This document shows positions 1-8,413 of a stretch of DNA of 30,751 nt, in pieces. Source of the DNA: Dysgonomonas sp. (GTDB lineage Bacteria > Bacteroidota > Bacteroidia > Bacteroidales > Dysgonomonadaceae). Below the pieces are notes generated by a model. It was not told the origin of the DNA. It was given only the letters and a program-made list of their open reading frames with translations, and made no database searches. The stretch covers positions 1 to 30,751 of the forward strand of contig JASLEN010000328.1 of NCBI GenBank assembly GCA_030151105.1, given 5' to 3'. Numbering within the stretch: the stretch's first letter is position 1; every line of letters begins with the position of its first letter. Both the position numbers and the translations under genes were made by a program.

Positions 1-57
1 AGGATGTTTCAAGAGTTAATAGATCCGTTTATCTGTGATTTCCCAATTAGACATTAG
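1..57 (+). CDS. Possible C-terminal tail of a gene entering from the left
   Basis: Frame 1 is open from the first base and ends at a TAG at 55-57, giving an 18-residue tail that ends in DFPIRH. No family can be recognised from so little. It may also be a chance open frame. The rest of the stretch to 295 is AT-rich and has no gene; it holds two promoter-like motifs described separately. Confidence 0.25.
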   Translation, partial: RMFQELIDPFICDFPIRH

Positions 58-255
58 ATATAGTAGTTAATAGTTTGCGATAAAATTAAATAATTCCAAA
101 GAGCGTTTCTTTTTTATGAGACAAAACACTATACTTTTGCGACAAACCGATTAATTCGTCAGTAATATTTTATTCTAAAGTCCCTCAAAAAACAGCTTTT
201 GTCTTGTAAAAACTCTATTTGGTCTCAAATTTTCAAAGGGAATTCAATATTCCTA

Positions 256-263
256 TACTTTTG
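256..263 (+). promoter_or_regulatory. Putative Bacteroidales -7 promoter element for the first TonB receptor operon
   Basis: TACTTTTG at 256-263 fits the Bacteroidota -7 consensus TAnnTTTG. A start about 7 nt further on would give a leader of roughly 25 nt to the ATG at 296, which supports the long (HU-like) form of the receptor. No good -33 TTTG lies at the expected 19-21 bp spacing. The same ten bases, TATACTTTTG, also occur at 130-139, so a second upstream start is possible. Confidence 0.45.
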
Positions 264-295
264 GTTAGAAAATTATTAAAATTGAGAATAGAAAT

Positions 296-2806
296 ATGAA
301 TAAAACAGATGTTATAAATCGGGTATCAGAAATATCAAGTGTAAATATTCCTGATTGTAAGAAAGTATTGGATGCATTAGAAACAGTACTGAGTAATGAA
401 TTGGCAAATACCAAAGGAGTGAGTAGTATTTTCGATAAAATTTACAAAATTATGGGAATGCTGAAAAATAAAACAGGAATCCTTCTCCTATGCTTGTTGG
501 TTTCTACAAATGCTTTTAGCCAGAGCCAATTAACTCAAAATATAAGAGGTGTTATTATAGATCGCTCGTCTGGCAAACCTATTCCTTATGTAACTGTAGG
601 TTTATTGAAATCTTCAATAGGGACAACAACGGATGATAACGGAAGATTTATTTTAACAAATGTATCTGTTGGGCGACATGATGTACAAGCTACACTTGTG
701 GGATATGAATCGGCTATCTTTCGTGAGATAATGGTAACATCTGCTAAGGAGATATTTTTAGAAATACAACTAAAGGAGAATGTTCATGAACTAGATGAAA
801 TCGTTGTTACCAACACAACTCAAAAAGATCAACCATTGAATAATATGGCTCTCTCAGGAGCTCGTTTGCTAAGTGTTGAAGAAGCCAGACGATATGCGGG
901 AGGAATGGATGACCCCGCACGTTTGGCAAGCTCTTTTGCGGGAGTGTCGCCAAGTGTGGGAAATAACGGAATCTCTATACATGGCAATGCCCCTCACTTG
1001 TTGCAATGGCGGTTGGAAGATGTGGAAATCCCTAACCCGAATCACTTTGCGGATATTTCTGTGCTAGGAGGTGGGGTACTTTCATCATTAAGCAGTAATA
1101 TTTTAGGCAACTCTGACTTCTTTACAGGAGCATTTCCTGCTGAATATGGCAATGCAGTATCAGGAGTGTTTGATATGAGAATGAGAAATGGCAATAATCA
1201 GAAATATGAGCATACATTTCAAGCGGGAATACTAGGTATTGATTTTGCTTCGGAAGGACCTTTGAGTAAGAAGTACAATGCATCTTATATCTTCAATTAC
1301 CGCTATTCTACGACTTCTTTATTAGGGAAACTCGGTGGAGAAGTAGAAGAGGGCTCAAAAATTGACTATCAGGATTTGAACTTCAAATTAAACTTTCCGA
1401 CAAAGAAAGCAGGAATTTTCTCTCTATGGGCTACTGCTCTGATAGATAGTTACGAACAAAAACCCGATAAAGACAAAGATAAATGGGGAAATCAAGGAGA
1501 TAGGGGTTATTCAGATTCAGATCAGACGATGGCAGCGGGGGGAATTACTCATCGCTACTTCTTTGGCAATAATGCTCAATGGAGAACTACGTTTGCAACT
1601 ACTTATTCGAAAGGAAAGGCAATTATGGACTTGAGAGATTATGACGATAATACAACACCTTATCTGACATCGAATAACAAATATACGAATCTGATATTGA
1701 AAACGTCCTTTAATAAGAAATTCAGTTCACGTTTTACCAATATGACTGGGGTTACTTATACTAAGTTATTCTATAAGATGGACTTTAATTTAGCACCCTA
1801 CGAAGGATTTGCATTAAATAATATCTCTGAGGGTGATGGTAATACCGATTTGATATCAGCTTATAACTCTTCACTTGTAGGATTGAGCGACAAGGTGGAT
1901 TTAAGTGTGGGGATAAATACTCAAACAATGACATTGAATAATGAATGGACAGTAGAGCCTCGTACCTCTGTCAGATGGCAGTCGTCATCCAAAAGTGCCT
2001 TTTCCGTAGCCTACGGATTATATAGCCGTATGGAGAAAATGGATGTCTATTTTGTGAAAACAAAGGGTACGGCTAAGACAGAAAATAAAAAACTGGGATT
2101 TACCAAATCGCACCATTTGATGCTTACCTATGATTATAAAATCAGTGATGATATGCACCTTAAGATAGAACCATATGTTCAACTCTTATACGATGTACCT
2201 GTGATGGCAGATAGTTCCTATTCTGTGCTTAATCGCAGAGATTTTTGGGTGGAAGATCCTCTTATAAATAAAGGAAAGGGTGAGAACTTCGGCGTAGATA
2301 TAACCTTTGAAAAATATATGACTAAGGGACTCTATTACATGGTAACAGCATCTCTTTTTGATTCTAAATATTGTGGCGGAGATGGCAAATGGCACAGCAC
2401 AAGATACAATCGAAATTATATTATCAATGGGTTGATTGGCAAAGAGTGGATGCTTGGTCGTAGCAAACAAAATGTATTGAGTGCAAATATCAAGCTCACA
2501 TTGCAGGGAGGTGAACGCTATTCACCTGTTGACGAAGAAGCTACAATGGCTAATCCTGATAAAAAAGTTGAATACGATGAAACCAAAGCGTTCTCGAAAC
2601 GGCTGTCACCAATGTTTTTAGCCAACTATTCAATAAGTTATAAGATGAATAAGAAAAAAGTATCCCATGAATTTGCGATTCAAGGAGTGAACGCAACAGG
2701 CTATAAGGAGTATTATGGGCACGAATATAATACCAAAAAGAATATTATAGAACCTAATAGGGAGAGTACCATACTAACAAATGTAAGTTATAAAATCCAA
2801 TTCTGA
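296..2806 (+). CDS. TonB-dependent outer-membrane receptor with HU-like N-terminal extension
   Basis: The product is an 836-residue TonB-dependent receptor. From about residue 53 it has the usual order: signal peptide (about 55-75, ending AFSQ), a carboxypeptidase-regulatory-like beta-sandwich (about 82-160, with the family pattern G-x-I-D-x-x-S-G-x-P-I-P), a TonB-box-like stretch LDEIVVTN (166-173), a plug, and a long beta-barrel. Ahead of the signal peptide, residues 1-36 resemble the first two helices of HU-family DNA-binding proteins (MNKTDVIN start, then KKVLDAL). Translation could instead start at ATG 452 or 458, which would give a normal signal peptide; the promoter position favours 296. 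The ligand is unknown. A sensor-kinase pair and response regulator follow on the same strand, so the receptor probably belongs to a signalling unit. The receptor assignment is firm; the role of the extension is not. Confidence 0.93.
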   Translation: MNKTDVINRVSEISSVNIPDCKKVLDALETVLSNELANTKGVSSIFDKIYKIMGMLKNKTGILLLCLLVSTNAFSQSQLTQNIRGVIIDRSSGKPIPYVTVGLLKSSIGTTTDDNGRFILTNVSVGRHDVQATLVGYESAIFREIMVTSAKEIFLEIQLKENVHELDEIVVTNTTQKDQPLNNMALSGARLLSVEEARRYAGGMDDPARLASSFAGVSPSVGNNGISIHGNAPHLLQWRLEDVEIPNPNHFADISVLGGGVLSSLSSNILGNSDFFTGAFPAEYGNAVSGVFDMRMRNGNNQKYEHTFQAGILGIDFASEGPLSKKYNASYIFNYRYSTTSLLGKLGGEVEEGSKIDYQDLNFKLNFPTKKAGIFSLWATALIDSYEQKPDKDKDKWGNQGDRGYSDSDQTMAAGGITHRYFFGNNAQWRTTFATTYSKGKAIMDLRDYDDNTTPYLTSNNKYTNLILKTSFNKKFSSRFTNMTGVTYTKLFYKMDFNLAPYEGFALNNISEGDGNTDLISAYNSSLVGLSDKVDLSVGINTQTMTLNNEWTVEPRTSVRWQSSSKSAFSVAYGLYSRMEKMDVYFVKTKGTAKTENKKLGFTKSHHLMLTYDYKISDDMHLKIEPYVQLLYDVPVMADSSYSVLNRRDFWVEDPLINKGKGENFGVDITFEKYMTKGLYYMVTASLFDSKYCGGDGKWHSTRYNRNYIINGLIGKEWMLGRSKQNVLSANIKLTLQGGERYSPVDEEATMANPDKKVEYDETKAFSKRLSPMFLANYSISYKMNKKKVSHEFAIQGVNATGYKEYYGHEYNTKKNIIEPNRESTILTNVSYKIQF

Positions 2807-2818
2807 TAAACGTTTATC
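2805..2818. repeat. 14-bp perfect palindrome overlapping the receptor stop codon
   Basis: GATAAACGTTTATC is exactly self-complementary and overlaps the TGA stop at 2804-2806, 37 bp before the next start. It could be a small regulator site or chance; there is no T-tract to make it a terminator. Confidence 0.3.
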
Positions 2819-2855
2819 GAAGAATATATATCTTAGAGGTTTCGTTTTCAACAAC

Positions 2856-3896
2856 ATGAAGCAACAGTCATTTATATATAAATTTCTATTATCCCCTCAA
2901 TTCAGAGCATGGCGATATGTTGCTCTGATGCTATTCTTCTCAATAATATCTATCAATGAGGCTCTTATCAGTTACATGGAGTCTATACCTCAAATGGGAA
3001 ACAGTATATATTGGATTATAATAGTCACCATACTGATTTACATCATTACTTTATTGGGAATTTCAAAACTGGCATCAAATTATTTATTGAGAGGAAAATA
3101 TTTAGAGTTGATTATCTATATCGTTTTTTGTGCTTTTCTATTTATGACAACACCTAATATTGTTCATAGTTATTATAAAGCTGATTATGAATTTTTCTCG
3201 AAAATAGTATTGCTGGATAATATAGCTGATTTTGCTATATATATATTGTGCATTTCTGGCATTATTATTCCTATCTTTTTGAGGGAATGGATTATGTCTA
3301 ACTCACACCTCCAAGAGTTGAAAACAAAACAAGTGGCATCCCAGGTAGAGCAATTCAAAGAACAAATTAGTCCATCTTCTTTTTTCAAAATACTCAATAA
3401 AAGCAAAAATTTGGTAAAGAGCGATCCCAATAAGGCTTCAACGATGTTAATGAAATTAGGACAGTTGCTCCGTTATCAGCTCTATGATTGTAATCGGTCG
3501 GAAGTGCTGTTGACCGCTGAAATTGCATTTTTGCGGAATTTTCTTGAATTAGAAAAACTATATTCGTCTAAATTCGATTATAGCATTGAAATCGGAGAAA
3601 ATATAAATGGAATATTCATTTATCCATCAATACTTCTTTCTTATATACAAGATGTTATTGATGCTTTTGATAATAGGACTGAACAATATCACATTGATAT
3701 ACAGTTAGCAATTACAAATGATATAGTTTGTATTACACTGAGAGCATCAAATATAGCTAATGATACATTACGAGAAGAACTCTTGAAGGTTAGAAAACGT
3801 CTTGACACCTTGTATCAAAGCTCCTACCAATTAACTATAACTCCTGTCTTGAATACAGAAGTAACTAAGCTTATTCTAAAACTTAATCGGATATAA
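2856..3896 (+). CDS. Degenerate LytS/YesM-type sensor histidine kinase (probable pseudokinase)
   Basis: This 346-residue protein has about four hydrophobic segments in residues 20-145, then a cytoplasmic His_kinase-like region (PF06580 type). At the place where this family has NPHFLFN, it reads SPSSFFK (172-178), so the phospho-acceptor His is replaced by Ser174. The N-box, VENAVKH in the neighbour, is replaced by a stretch around IQDVIDAF (264-271), and the GGIGLTN ATP-lid motif has no counterpart. The protein still aligns end to end with the kinase encoded 3 bp downstream: both open with an L-x-S-P-x-F-R motif and share RYL/RYQL and FLELEK blocks. I infer a tandem duplicate that lost catalysis and may act as a partner or ligand sensor for the active kinase. 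The frame is intact, with no stops, so it seems to be maintained as a protein. Confidence 0.85.
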   Translation: MKQQSFIYKFLLSPQFRAWRYVALMLFFSIISINEALISYMESIPQMGNSIYWIIIVTILIYIITLLGISKLASNYLLRGKYLELIIYIVFCAFLFMTTPNIVHSYYKADYEFFSKIVLLDNIADFAIYILCISGIIIPIFLREWIMSNSHLQELKTKQVASQVEQFKEQISPSSFFKILNKSKNLVKSDPNKASTMLMKLGQLLRYQLYDCNRSEVLLTAEIAFLRNFLELEKLYSSKFDYSIEIGENINGIFIYPSILLSYIQDVIDAFDNRTEQYHIDIQLAITNDIVCITLRASNIANDTLREELLKVRKRLDTLYQSSYQLTITPVLNTEVTKLILKLNRI

Positions 3897-3899
3897 AAA

Positions 3900-4973
3900 A
3901 TGCAGAAGGATAGTTACAACAATATAATTGTGCAGATACTCATCTCTCCTAGTTTTAGAATTGTAAGACATCTAATTTTAGTGATGTGTATACTGGCTAT
4001 TTCAGCAGGAAATATTGGACATGCAATGGAGCAGGGCGTAACACTCAGTTTGATCAATTATGGGGGATTGTTTTTCTCTACAGTTGTCGTTTTAGGTGGG
4101 TGTTATCTTAATATCTACATCCTAACACCCAAGTTACTATTGAGAGGAGAATGGGGATGGCATTTTATTTCCTTGCTAGGTATCGCATTTTTATTATTCC
4201 TCACTTTTTTGATTTCTGCACTTATGGGAGGGGCTGCTTTTGTAGAAGCTGATGGCGCGGGTTATTTCATTATATTTAAGGGTATTACAAATTTGCTATC
4301 ATCTATTCTTGCCCTTTTTGTGCTATTGGCTGGAACTTCTACCATCGTATTGTTTAAAAACTGGATTTTGGACATGAAACAATCAGAAGAACTTGAATCA
4401 GTAACCTTACAACAAGAATTGAAACTTTTAGAGAATCAAATAAACCCGCACTTCTTATTTAATATGCTCAATAATGCCAATATAATGATAAAAAAAGAGC
4501 CAGATGTAGCTGTTCATATTATTGGAAAGTTGGAGGAAATGCTTCGCTACCTGATGAATGACAATATAGATGAGAAAGTGTATTTGAAAGAAGAAATATT
4601 ATTTTTAAATGATTTTTTAGAGTTGGAAAAAACTCGAAGAGATTATTTTACTTACAGCATATCAGAAAACGGAAATATAGACAATATTCAAATAGTTCCT
4701 CTATTATTTATTGCTTTTGTGGAGAATGCTGTTAAGCATAGTCAGGATAGTCAGAATGCTTCCTATGTACACATTTTGTTTAATATAGCAAAGGATAATC
4801 TGATTTTCATTTGTGAGAACTCCCTCCCGTCAAAAATGACTAATAAACAAGTTGGGGGGATTGGACTTACAAATATTAAACGCCGATTGGATTTGTTATT
4901 TCAACACAACTATTCATTAGACCATACAAAGACAGAAACAAAGTATATTGTAAAACTAGAATTGAGACTATGA
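3900..4973 (+). CDS. LytS/YesM-family sensor histidine kinase (intact)
   Basis: This is a 357-residue inner-membrane sensor kinase. Hydrophobic segments fall at about 22-38, 54-72, 88-110 and 125-152. A linker leads to a His_kinase domain with the phospho-acceptor motif NPHFLFN at 182-188 (His184), an FLELEK block, the ATP-binding N-box VENAVKH at 274-280, and the GGIGLTN loop at 319-325. It starts 3 bp after the pseudokinase stop and its TGA overlaps the ATG of the LytTR regulator (ATGA at 4970-4973), so the three are translationally coupled. It should phosphorylate that regulator. There is no recognisable extracellular sensor domain, so a signal from the membrane or from the upstream receptor is plausible but is inference. 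Confidence 0.93.
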   Translation: MQKDSYNNIIVQILISPSFRIVRHLILVMCILAISAGNIGHAMEQGVTLSLINYGGLFFSTVVVLGGCYLNIYILTPKLLLRGEWGWHFISLLGIAFLLFLTFLISALMGGAAFVEADGAGYFIIFKGITNLLSSILALFVLLAGTSTIVLFKNWILDMKQSEELESVTLQQELKLLENQINPHFLFNMLNNANIMIKKEPDVAVHIIGKLEEMLRYLMNDNIDEKVYLKEEILFLNDFLELEKTRRDYFTYSISENGNIDNIQIVPLLFIAFVENAVKHSQDSQNASYVHILFNIAKDNLIFICENSLPSKMTNKQVGGIGLTNIKRRLDLLFQHNYSLDHTKTETKYIVKLELRL

Positions 4974-5680
4974 GATGTATTATTATTGATGACGAGCCCA
5001 TAGCCCGTGAAGGTATAAGATTGTTAGTAGAAGAAATATCACAATTAGTATTATTGAATAGCTTCAATAATGCGGAGGATGCATCTGATTATATGAATAA
5101 CACAGTTGTAGATCTTGTTTTCCTAGATATTAATATGCCTGGAATCAATGGGATTGAATTTGCTCATACCATTCCCAAGCAGACATTAATCATCTTTACA
5201 ACAGCCTATTCTCAATATGCCTTAGATAGTTACGAAGTAGATGCAATAGATTATTTGGTAAAACCGATAGACTCAGTAAAATTCCGAAAAGCCGTAAATA
5301 AAGCTATTGTATATCATTCTCTTCTGATAAATGAGGAAAAGAAAGGGGTAGAGGCTATAGAAGAAGGCTACATATTTGTTAAATCGGACAGAAAATTTTT
5401 CAAAGTCAATCTGGATGATATTCTATTTATCGAAGGGCTGAAAGATTATGTGATTATTCAGATGGAAAGCCAAAGGATTATTACTCGTATGAGTATGAAA
5501 GCTATCTACGAACTATTACCTTCTCATGTTTTCTTTCGCATAAACAAATCCTATATTGTCAATAAGCAACACATTGAGTCTTTTGATAATAATGATGTCT
5601 TTATTAAGCAGTATGAGATAGCTATCGGGAATGCATATAGAGATGAGTTTTTTCAGATGTTTGCTAATGGGAAGATGTAA
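4970..5680 (+). CDS. LytTR-family response regulator
   Basis: This 236-residue regulator has an N-terminal receiver domain (about 1-120) with acidic residues Asp7 and Asp8, phospho-acceptor Asp53 in FLDINMPG, conserved Thr78 and Lys98 in LVKP. A C-terminal LytTR DNA-binding domain (about 132-236) carries the typical IFVKSDRK and IEGLKDY motifs and a late IVNKQHI. It is the cognate partner of the overlapping kinase gene. Likely targets are the upstream receptor operon or other envelope genes, but no LytTR direct-repeat site was identified in the window. Confidence 0.95.
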   Translation: MRCIIIDDEPIAREGIRLLVEEISQLVLLNSFNNAEDASDYMNNTVVDLVFLDINMPGINGIEFAHTIPKQTLIIFTTAYSQYALDSYEVDAIDYLVKPIDSVKFRKAVNKAIVYHSLLINEEKKGVEAIEEGYIFVKSDRKFFKVNLDDILFIEGLKDYVIIQMESQRIITRMSMKAIYELLPSHVFFRINKSYIVNKQHIESFDNNDVFIKQYEIAIGNAYRDEFFQMFANGKM

Positions 5681-5732
5681 ATTTATTTTATCTTTGAATT
5701 AGAGTTATTTGAAACAATGGAAAAACTAAGCA

Positions 5733-5750
5733 GAGCTAAGAACTTAGCTC
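5733..5750 (+). terminator. Inverted repeat after the LytTR gene, possible terminator
   Basis: GAGCTAAG and CTTAGCTC form a perfect 8-bp inverted repeat separated by AA, about 50 bp after the regulator stop. It is followed only by GTTTCT rather than a strong T-run, so terminator function is possible but weak. Confidence 0.35.
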
Positions 5751-5780
5751 GTTTCTAAGTCATTACCTATTCGAGCTTGA

Positions 5781-6132
5781 GTCCTTTTAATCAACTGCTA
5801 CACAGGGCTTAGATATTCTGATCTAAAAAACGTTTTCAAAGGACAGTATCGTTAACGATTCCATACACCTTCGAATGCATAAAACAGGGTATTTAGTAAA
5901 TATTCCACTTAGTACGAAGGCAAAGATGTTTATCCCAGCCCCCCCTTCTAATAGCAATCGTGTTTTTAGAATATATTGTAATAAGGTAACAAATAAAGTG
6001 TTGAAGAAAACAGGAGTACAACTGGGATTAAATAAGAATCTTACTTGCCATGTAGCTAGGCACATCTCAAACCGCTACCATCTGAATAACAAAAAGTTAC
6101 CAGCATCATACCCTATAGTAGGTAACGATTAA
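5781..6132 (+). pseudogene. Decayed tyrosine recombinase (integrase) C-terminal fragment
   Basis: Two pieces of a Bacteroidota phage-integrase-family recombinase lie in different frames. The first, 5781-5852, encodes CYTGLRYSDLKN, the box I region with the catalytic Arg, and then meets a stop. The second, from about 5875 to 6132, encodes VNIPLSTKAKMFIP, VFRIYCNKVTNKVLKK and NLTCHVARH, the box II His-x-x-Arg region. After HVARH the sequence loses the expected (T/S)-F/W-A motif, and the terminal Tyr is missing. At least one frameshift and one stop separate the halves, and no N-terminal SAM-like domain was found. It is a remnant, not an active recombinase. Confidence 0.8.
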
Positions 6133-6276
6133 GAAATAAGGGAACCTCCTCACTTTACCTCTTTTTGCACAAAAGAACAAAGAACAACCTGACCAGCAAA
6201 ATACAAAATATTATTCATCCTAAAAAATAACCATATAATTATTTTTCATATCTTGCATTATCATAATTTAAAGCTT

Positions 6277-6828
6277 ATGAAAAAACATCAATTAATGTTC
6301 CTTTTTATAATTTGCGCAGTATCGTTAGTATCCTGTGGCACTATGCTTAGAGATAAGCCCAAAATAGACAAAAACGAGACAAATGCTTTTACTGGAAAGA
6401 GGGAAATAGAAACTTCATGGGCTAATTTCACCCGTTATTGGACAAGTGGGGAGCTATTAGACTTTCATTTTTCATTTATATCTGGTAAACCTGTTCTGTT
6501 ACATCTAAAAAATATTGTACCAAGTCACGGATATATAGTTTATTCGGGTAGTACTCTTGATCTTTTATTAGATAATGGCAAAATAACTAAACTTGAATCA
6601 ATCGGTTTAAGTAGAAATCGTGAGGAAGGGGAAAGTACCTATGTATTTATTAGCTACTCTGGTGATTTTAGTTTTTTAGAAGGTCAGAACTATGTAACAC
6701 AAATAAGAATTCAAACATCTTCTGGATATAAGATAGTAAAACTAACCGGAGATAAGGAAGCGAAAAACTTAAATAAAGCTTATAAACTTATGTTACAAGC
6801 AGCTAGTCAACCGCCTCTCAGGCGATGA
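6277..6828 (+). CDS. Small hypothetical lipoprotein with IS-derived 3' end
   Basis: The ATG at 6277 is preferred over one at 6253 because it begins directly with a lipoprotein signal (MKKHQLMFLF, then the lipobox LVSC), giving 183 residues. The mature part is mostly beta-strand-like and has no family I recognise. The last codons (about SQPPLRR) lie over sequence that encodes an insertion-sequence OrfA in another frame from about 6800, so the native C-terminus was probably cut off by an insertion and replaced by read-through into the element. It stands alone between two mobile-element remnants. Function is unknown, and it may be a truncated gene. Confidence 0.6.
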   Translation: MKKHQLMFLFIICAVSLVSCGTMLRDKPKIDKNETNAFTGKREIETSWANFTRYWTSGELLDFHFSFISGKPVLLHLKNIVPSHGYIVYSGSTLDLLLDNGKITKLESIGLSRNREEGESTYVFISYSGDFSFLEGQNYVTQIRIQTSSGYKIVKLTGDKEAKNLNKAYKLMLQAASQPPLRR

Positions 6829-7663
6829 AACCAGAGAGGCTACCTCAGATGAAGTCAAAAACTTACGCAAAGAGAATAGTCTTCTCAAGGAGTCTCTAGC
6901 TGATGTTGTTATCCGCTACGATATCGTGAAAAAAAGCTTGGATCTGCTGGATTAAGCGCTTATAACAAGAAGTACTGAGATTATCAGCAGAAGTTATAGA
7001 AATGTCTTTAAAACATTCTGAGAGGTCATCTAGAGAGCTTGCAGTGAAGATGGTGGATGAAACAGGGATGTATCTCAGAGTCAAGCGTTTATCGCATTTT
7101 GAAGCAAAGAGGACTCATTCAACCTGCTTGCCATCAATTTATCATGGCGTCAGATGAATTTCATACTAAGACTAAATTTCCCAATGAGATGTGGCAAACA
7201 GATTTTACTTATTTTAAAATCAAAGGATGGGGATGGTATTATTTGTCCACCATTTTGGATGATTATAGTCGCTATATTGTTTACTGTGAACTATGTGCAG
7301 GTATGAAAACAGAAGATGTGAAGAGTTAAGACTAAGTCTCCTCCCAAATTACTCTCTGACAATGGATCGTGTTACATATCGCAAGATTTGAAGAGCTTTT
7401 TAACTGCTAAATACGATATAGAACAGATTCATGGAGCATCAGCACATCCACAGACTCAGGGTAAGATTGAGAGGTATCACAGGTCAATCAAGTCGGTAGT
7501 TAATTTACAACATTATTACTCGCCAGAGCAACTAAATGAGGCTATTTTGGGATACGTAGAATGTTATAACAAAGAACGTTATCATGAGTCTATCAACAAT
7601 CTGCCCCCGAAGATGTGTATTTATGGCGAGGAGAGAAAATATTACAAGAACGACAAAGAATAA
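6800..7663 (+). pseudogene. Broken insertion sequence, IS3-like OrfA tail plus rve transposase OrfB
   Basis: The OrfA tail at 6800-6955 encodes VNRLSGDETR, NLRKENSLLKESLADV and YDIVKKSLDLLD, then TAA. OrfB follows in pieces. 6966 to about 7060 encodes VLRLSAEVIEMS and HSERSSRELA. 7057-7329 (shifted frame) encodes SVYRILKQRGLIQPA and WQTDFTYFKIKGWGWYYLS with the first catalytic Asp. 7325-7663 (shifted again) encodes LLSDNGS (second Asp) and HPQTQGKIERYHRS (catalytic Glu). At the second break about a dozen expected codons appear missing. All three DDE residues are still visible, but frames differ and no terminal inverted repeats could be placed. The element is dead. Confidence 0.85.
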
Positions 7664-7786
7664 AGCAAAATTCACTAAAAAACAGGAGATTAACTTATGA
7701 AAGAAACAAATTATTTACTCAAAACACAATAGACTAAATATTTTTCGTTTTAATGCCCTCTCTTATTAAAAATAAGGATTTTTAAA

Positions 7787-7945
7787 ATGAAAAACATGAA
7801 ACAATTTAACTATGTTTGAAATGCAAAACACTTAAGCACTAATGGTGAACTTTAGTTTGAAGTCATACAACTTGTAGCTTCTATTATAATTATTGCACTT
7901 CAAATATTCTCTTTTATTCATTGGACAAAGGTTGTTGAAAAGTAA
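7787..7945 (+). pseudogene. Decayed small membrane-protein reading frame
   Basis: A 53-codon frame starts at ATG 7787 (MKNMKQFNYV) and ends at TAA 7943-7945. It is interrupted by TGA at 7817 and TAG at 7853. Reading through them gives NAKHLSTNGEL and then a clear hydrophobic span, VIQLVASIIIIALQIFSFIH, ending WTKVVEK. The continuous protein-like composition suggests a former one-helix membrane protein. I do not recognise the family. The rest of 7664-8010 is AT-rich and holds nothing I can support beyond an 11-codon frame at 7697 behind an AGGAG. Confidence 0.4.
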
Positions 7946-8014
7946 AGGATATATCTATTCTATGGAATAAATTATATTTTAATATAATAACGCTTTTTAA
8001 GAAGTTTTATGTAC

Positions 8015-8215
8015 CTTGCGTCAGTTTTGGTGAATCACTCAATTTCTTGAGTGATGAGAGGGAATCAGGTGAAAATCCTGAACAGACTCGCTGCTGTAAT
8101 CCTCATTCTATATTGTATAGGATGTAAAGTAACTACACCACTGGTTGTGAAAAACATAACTGGGAAGGTCTAAGGAAAGTCAGAAAACCTGCCGAATAAC
8201 ATATATGTTGGTAAA
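8015..8215 (+). ncRNA. Cobalamin (adenosylcobalamin-type) riboswitch
   Basis: The core is recognisable by eye: GGGAATCAGGTG followed by AAAATCCTGAACAG, the CTCGCTGCTGTAA segment, CCACTGG, TGGGAAGG, and the B12 box AGTCAGAAAACCTGCC at 8178-8193. A hairpin TCACTCAA-tttc-TTGAGTGA precedes the core. It lies ahead of btuC and should repress the uptake operon when corrinoid is plentiful. Boundaries are approximate. Confidence 0.93.
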
Positions 8216-8413
8216 CCTTCGAGGTAAAGGGTTTGTATGCAATTTTTTCAATCTATTAACTGTACTATAGATATTAGAATTACATTTTCTGATGAAGTTT
8301 ATGCATCAGTGAATTGAAATGCAAATTTCCTTTTATATAGTTGTGTAATTGCATCAATATGCCATTTTACTAGCATGTTAATTGTTTACGAGATATAAAC
8401 ACTTAATGGGTTA
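8216..8413 (+). promoter_or_regulatory. Long leader between riboswitch aptamer and btuC (expression platform)
   Basis: This untranslated stretch holds candidate structures for the switch decision. They are the palindrome AACATATATGTT at 8198-8209, an AAACC/GGTTT pairing around 8213-8233 followed by TTTTTT near 8245, and a CTGATG/CATCAG hairpin near 8290. The first could be the kissing or P13-type hairpin, and the second a weak terminator. No gene is visible in it. Confidence 0.4.

Noticed and set aside
5733..6132. Recombinase remnant as the enzyme for the susC switch
   Set aside because: It lacks the N-terminal domain and terminal Tyr, and is split by a frameshift and stop; the complete recombinase at 26449-27720 is the better candidate.
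6929..6936. Run of seven A followed by G in OrfA as a programmed frameshift site
   Set aside because: In the OrfA frame the codons are AAA AAA AGC, so the canonical A-AAA-AAG phase is not met, and the element is broken anyway.
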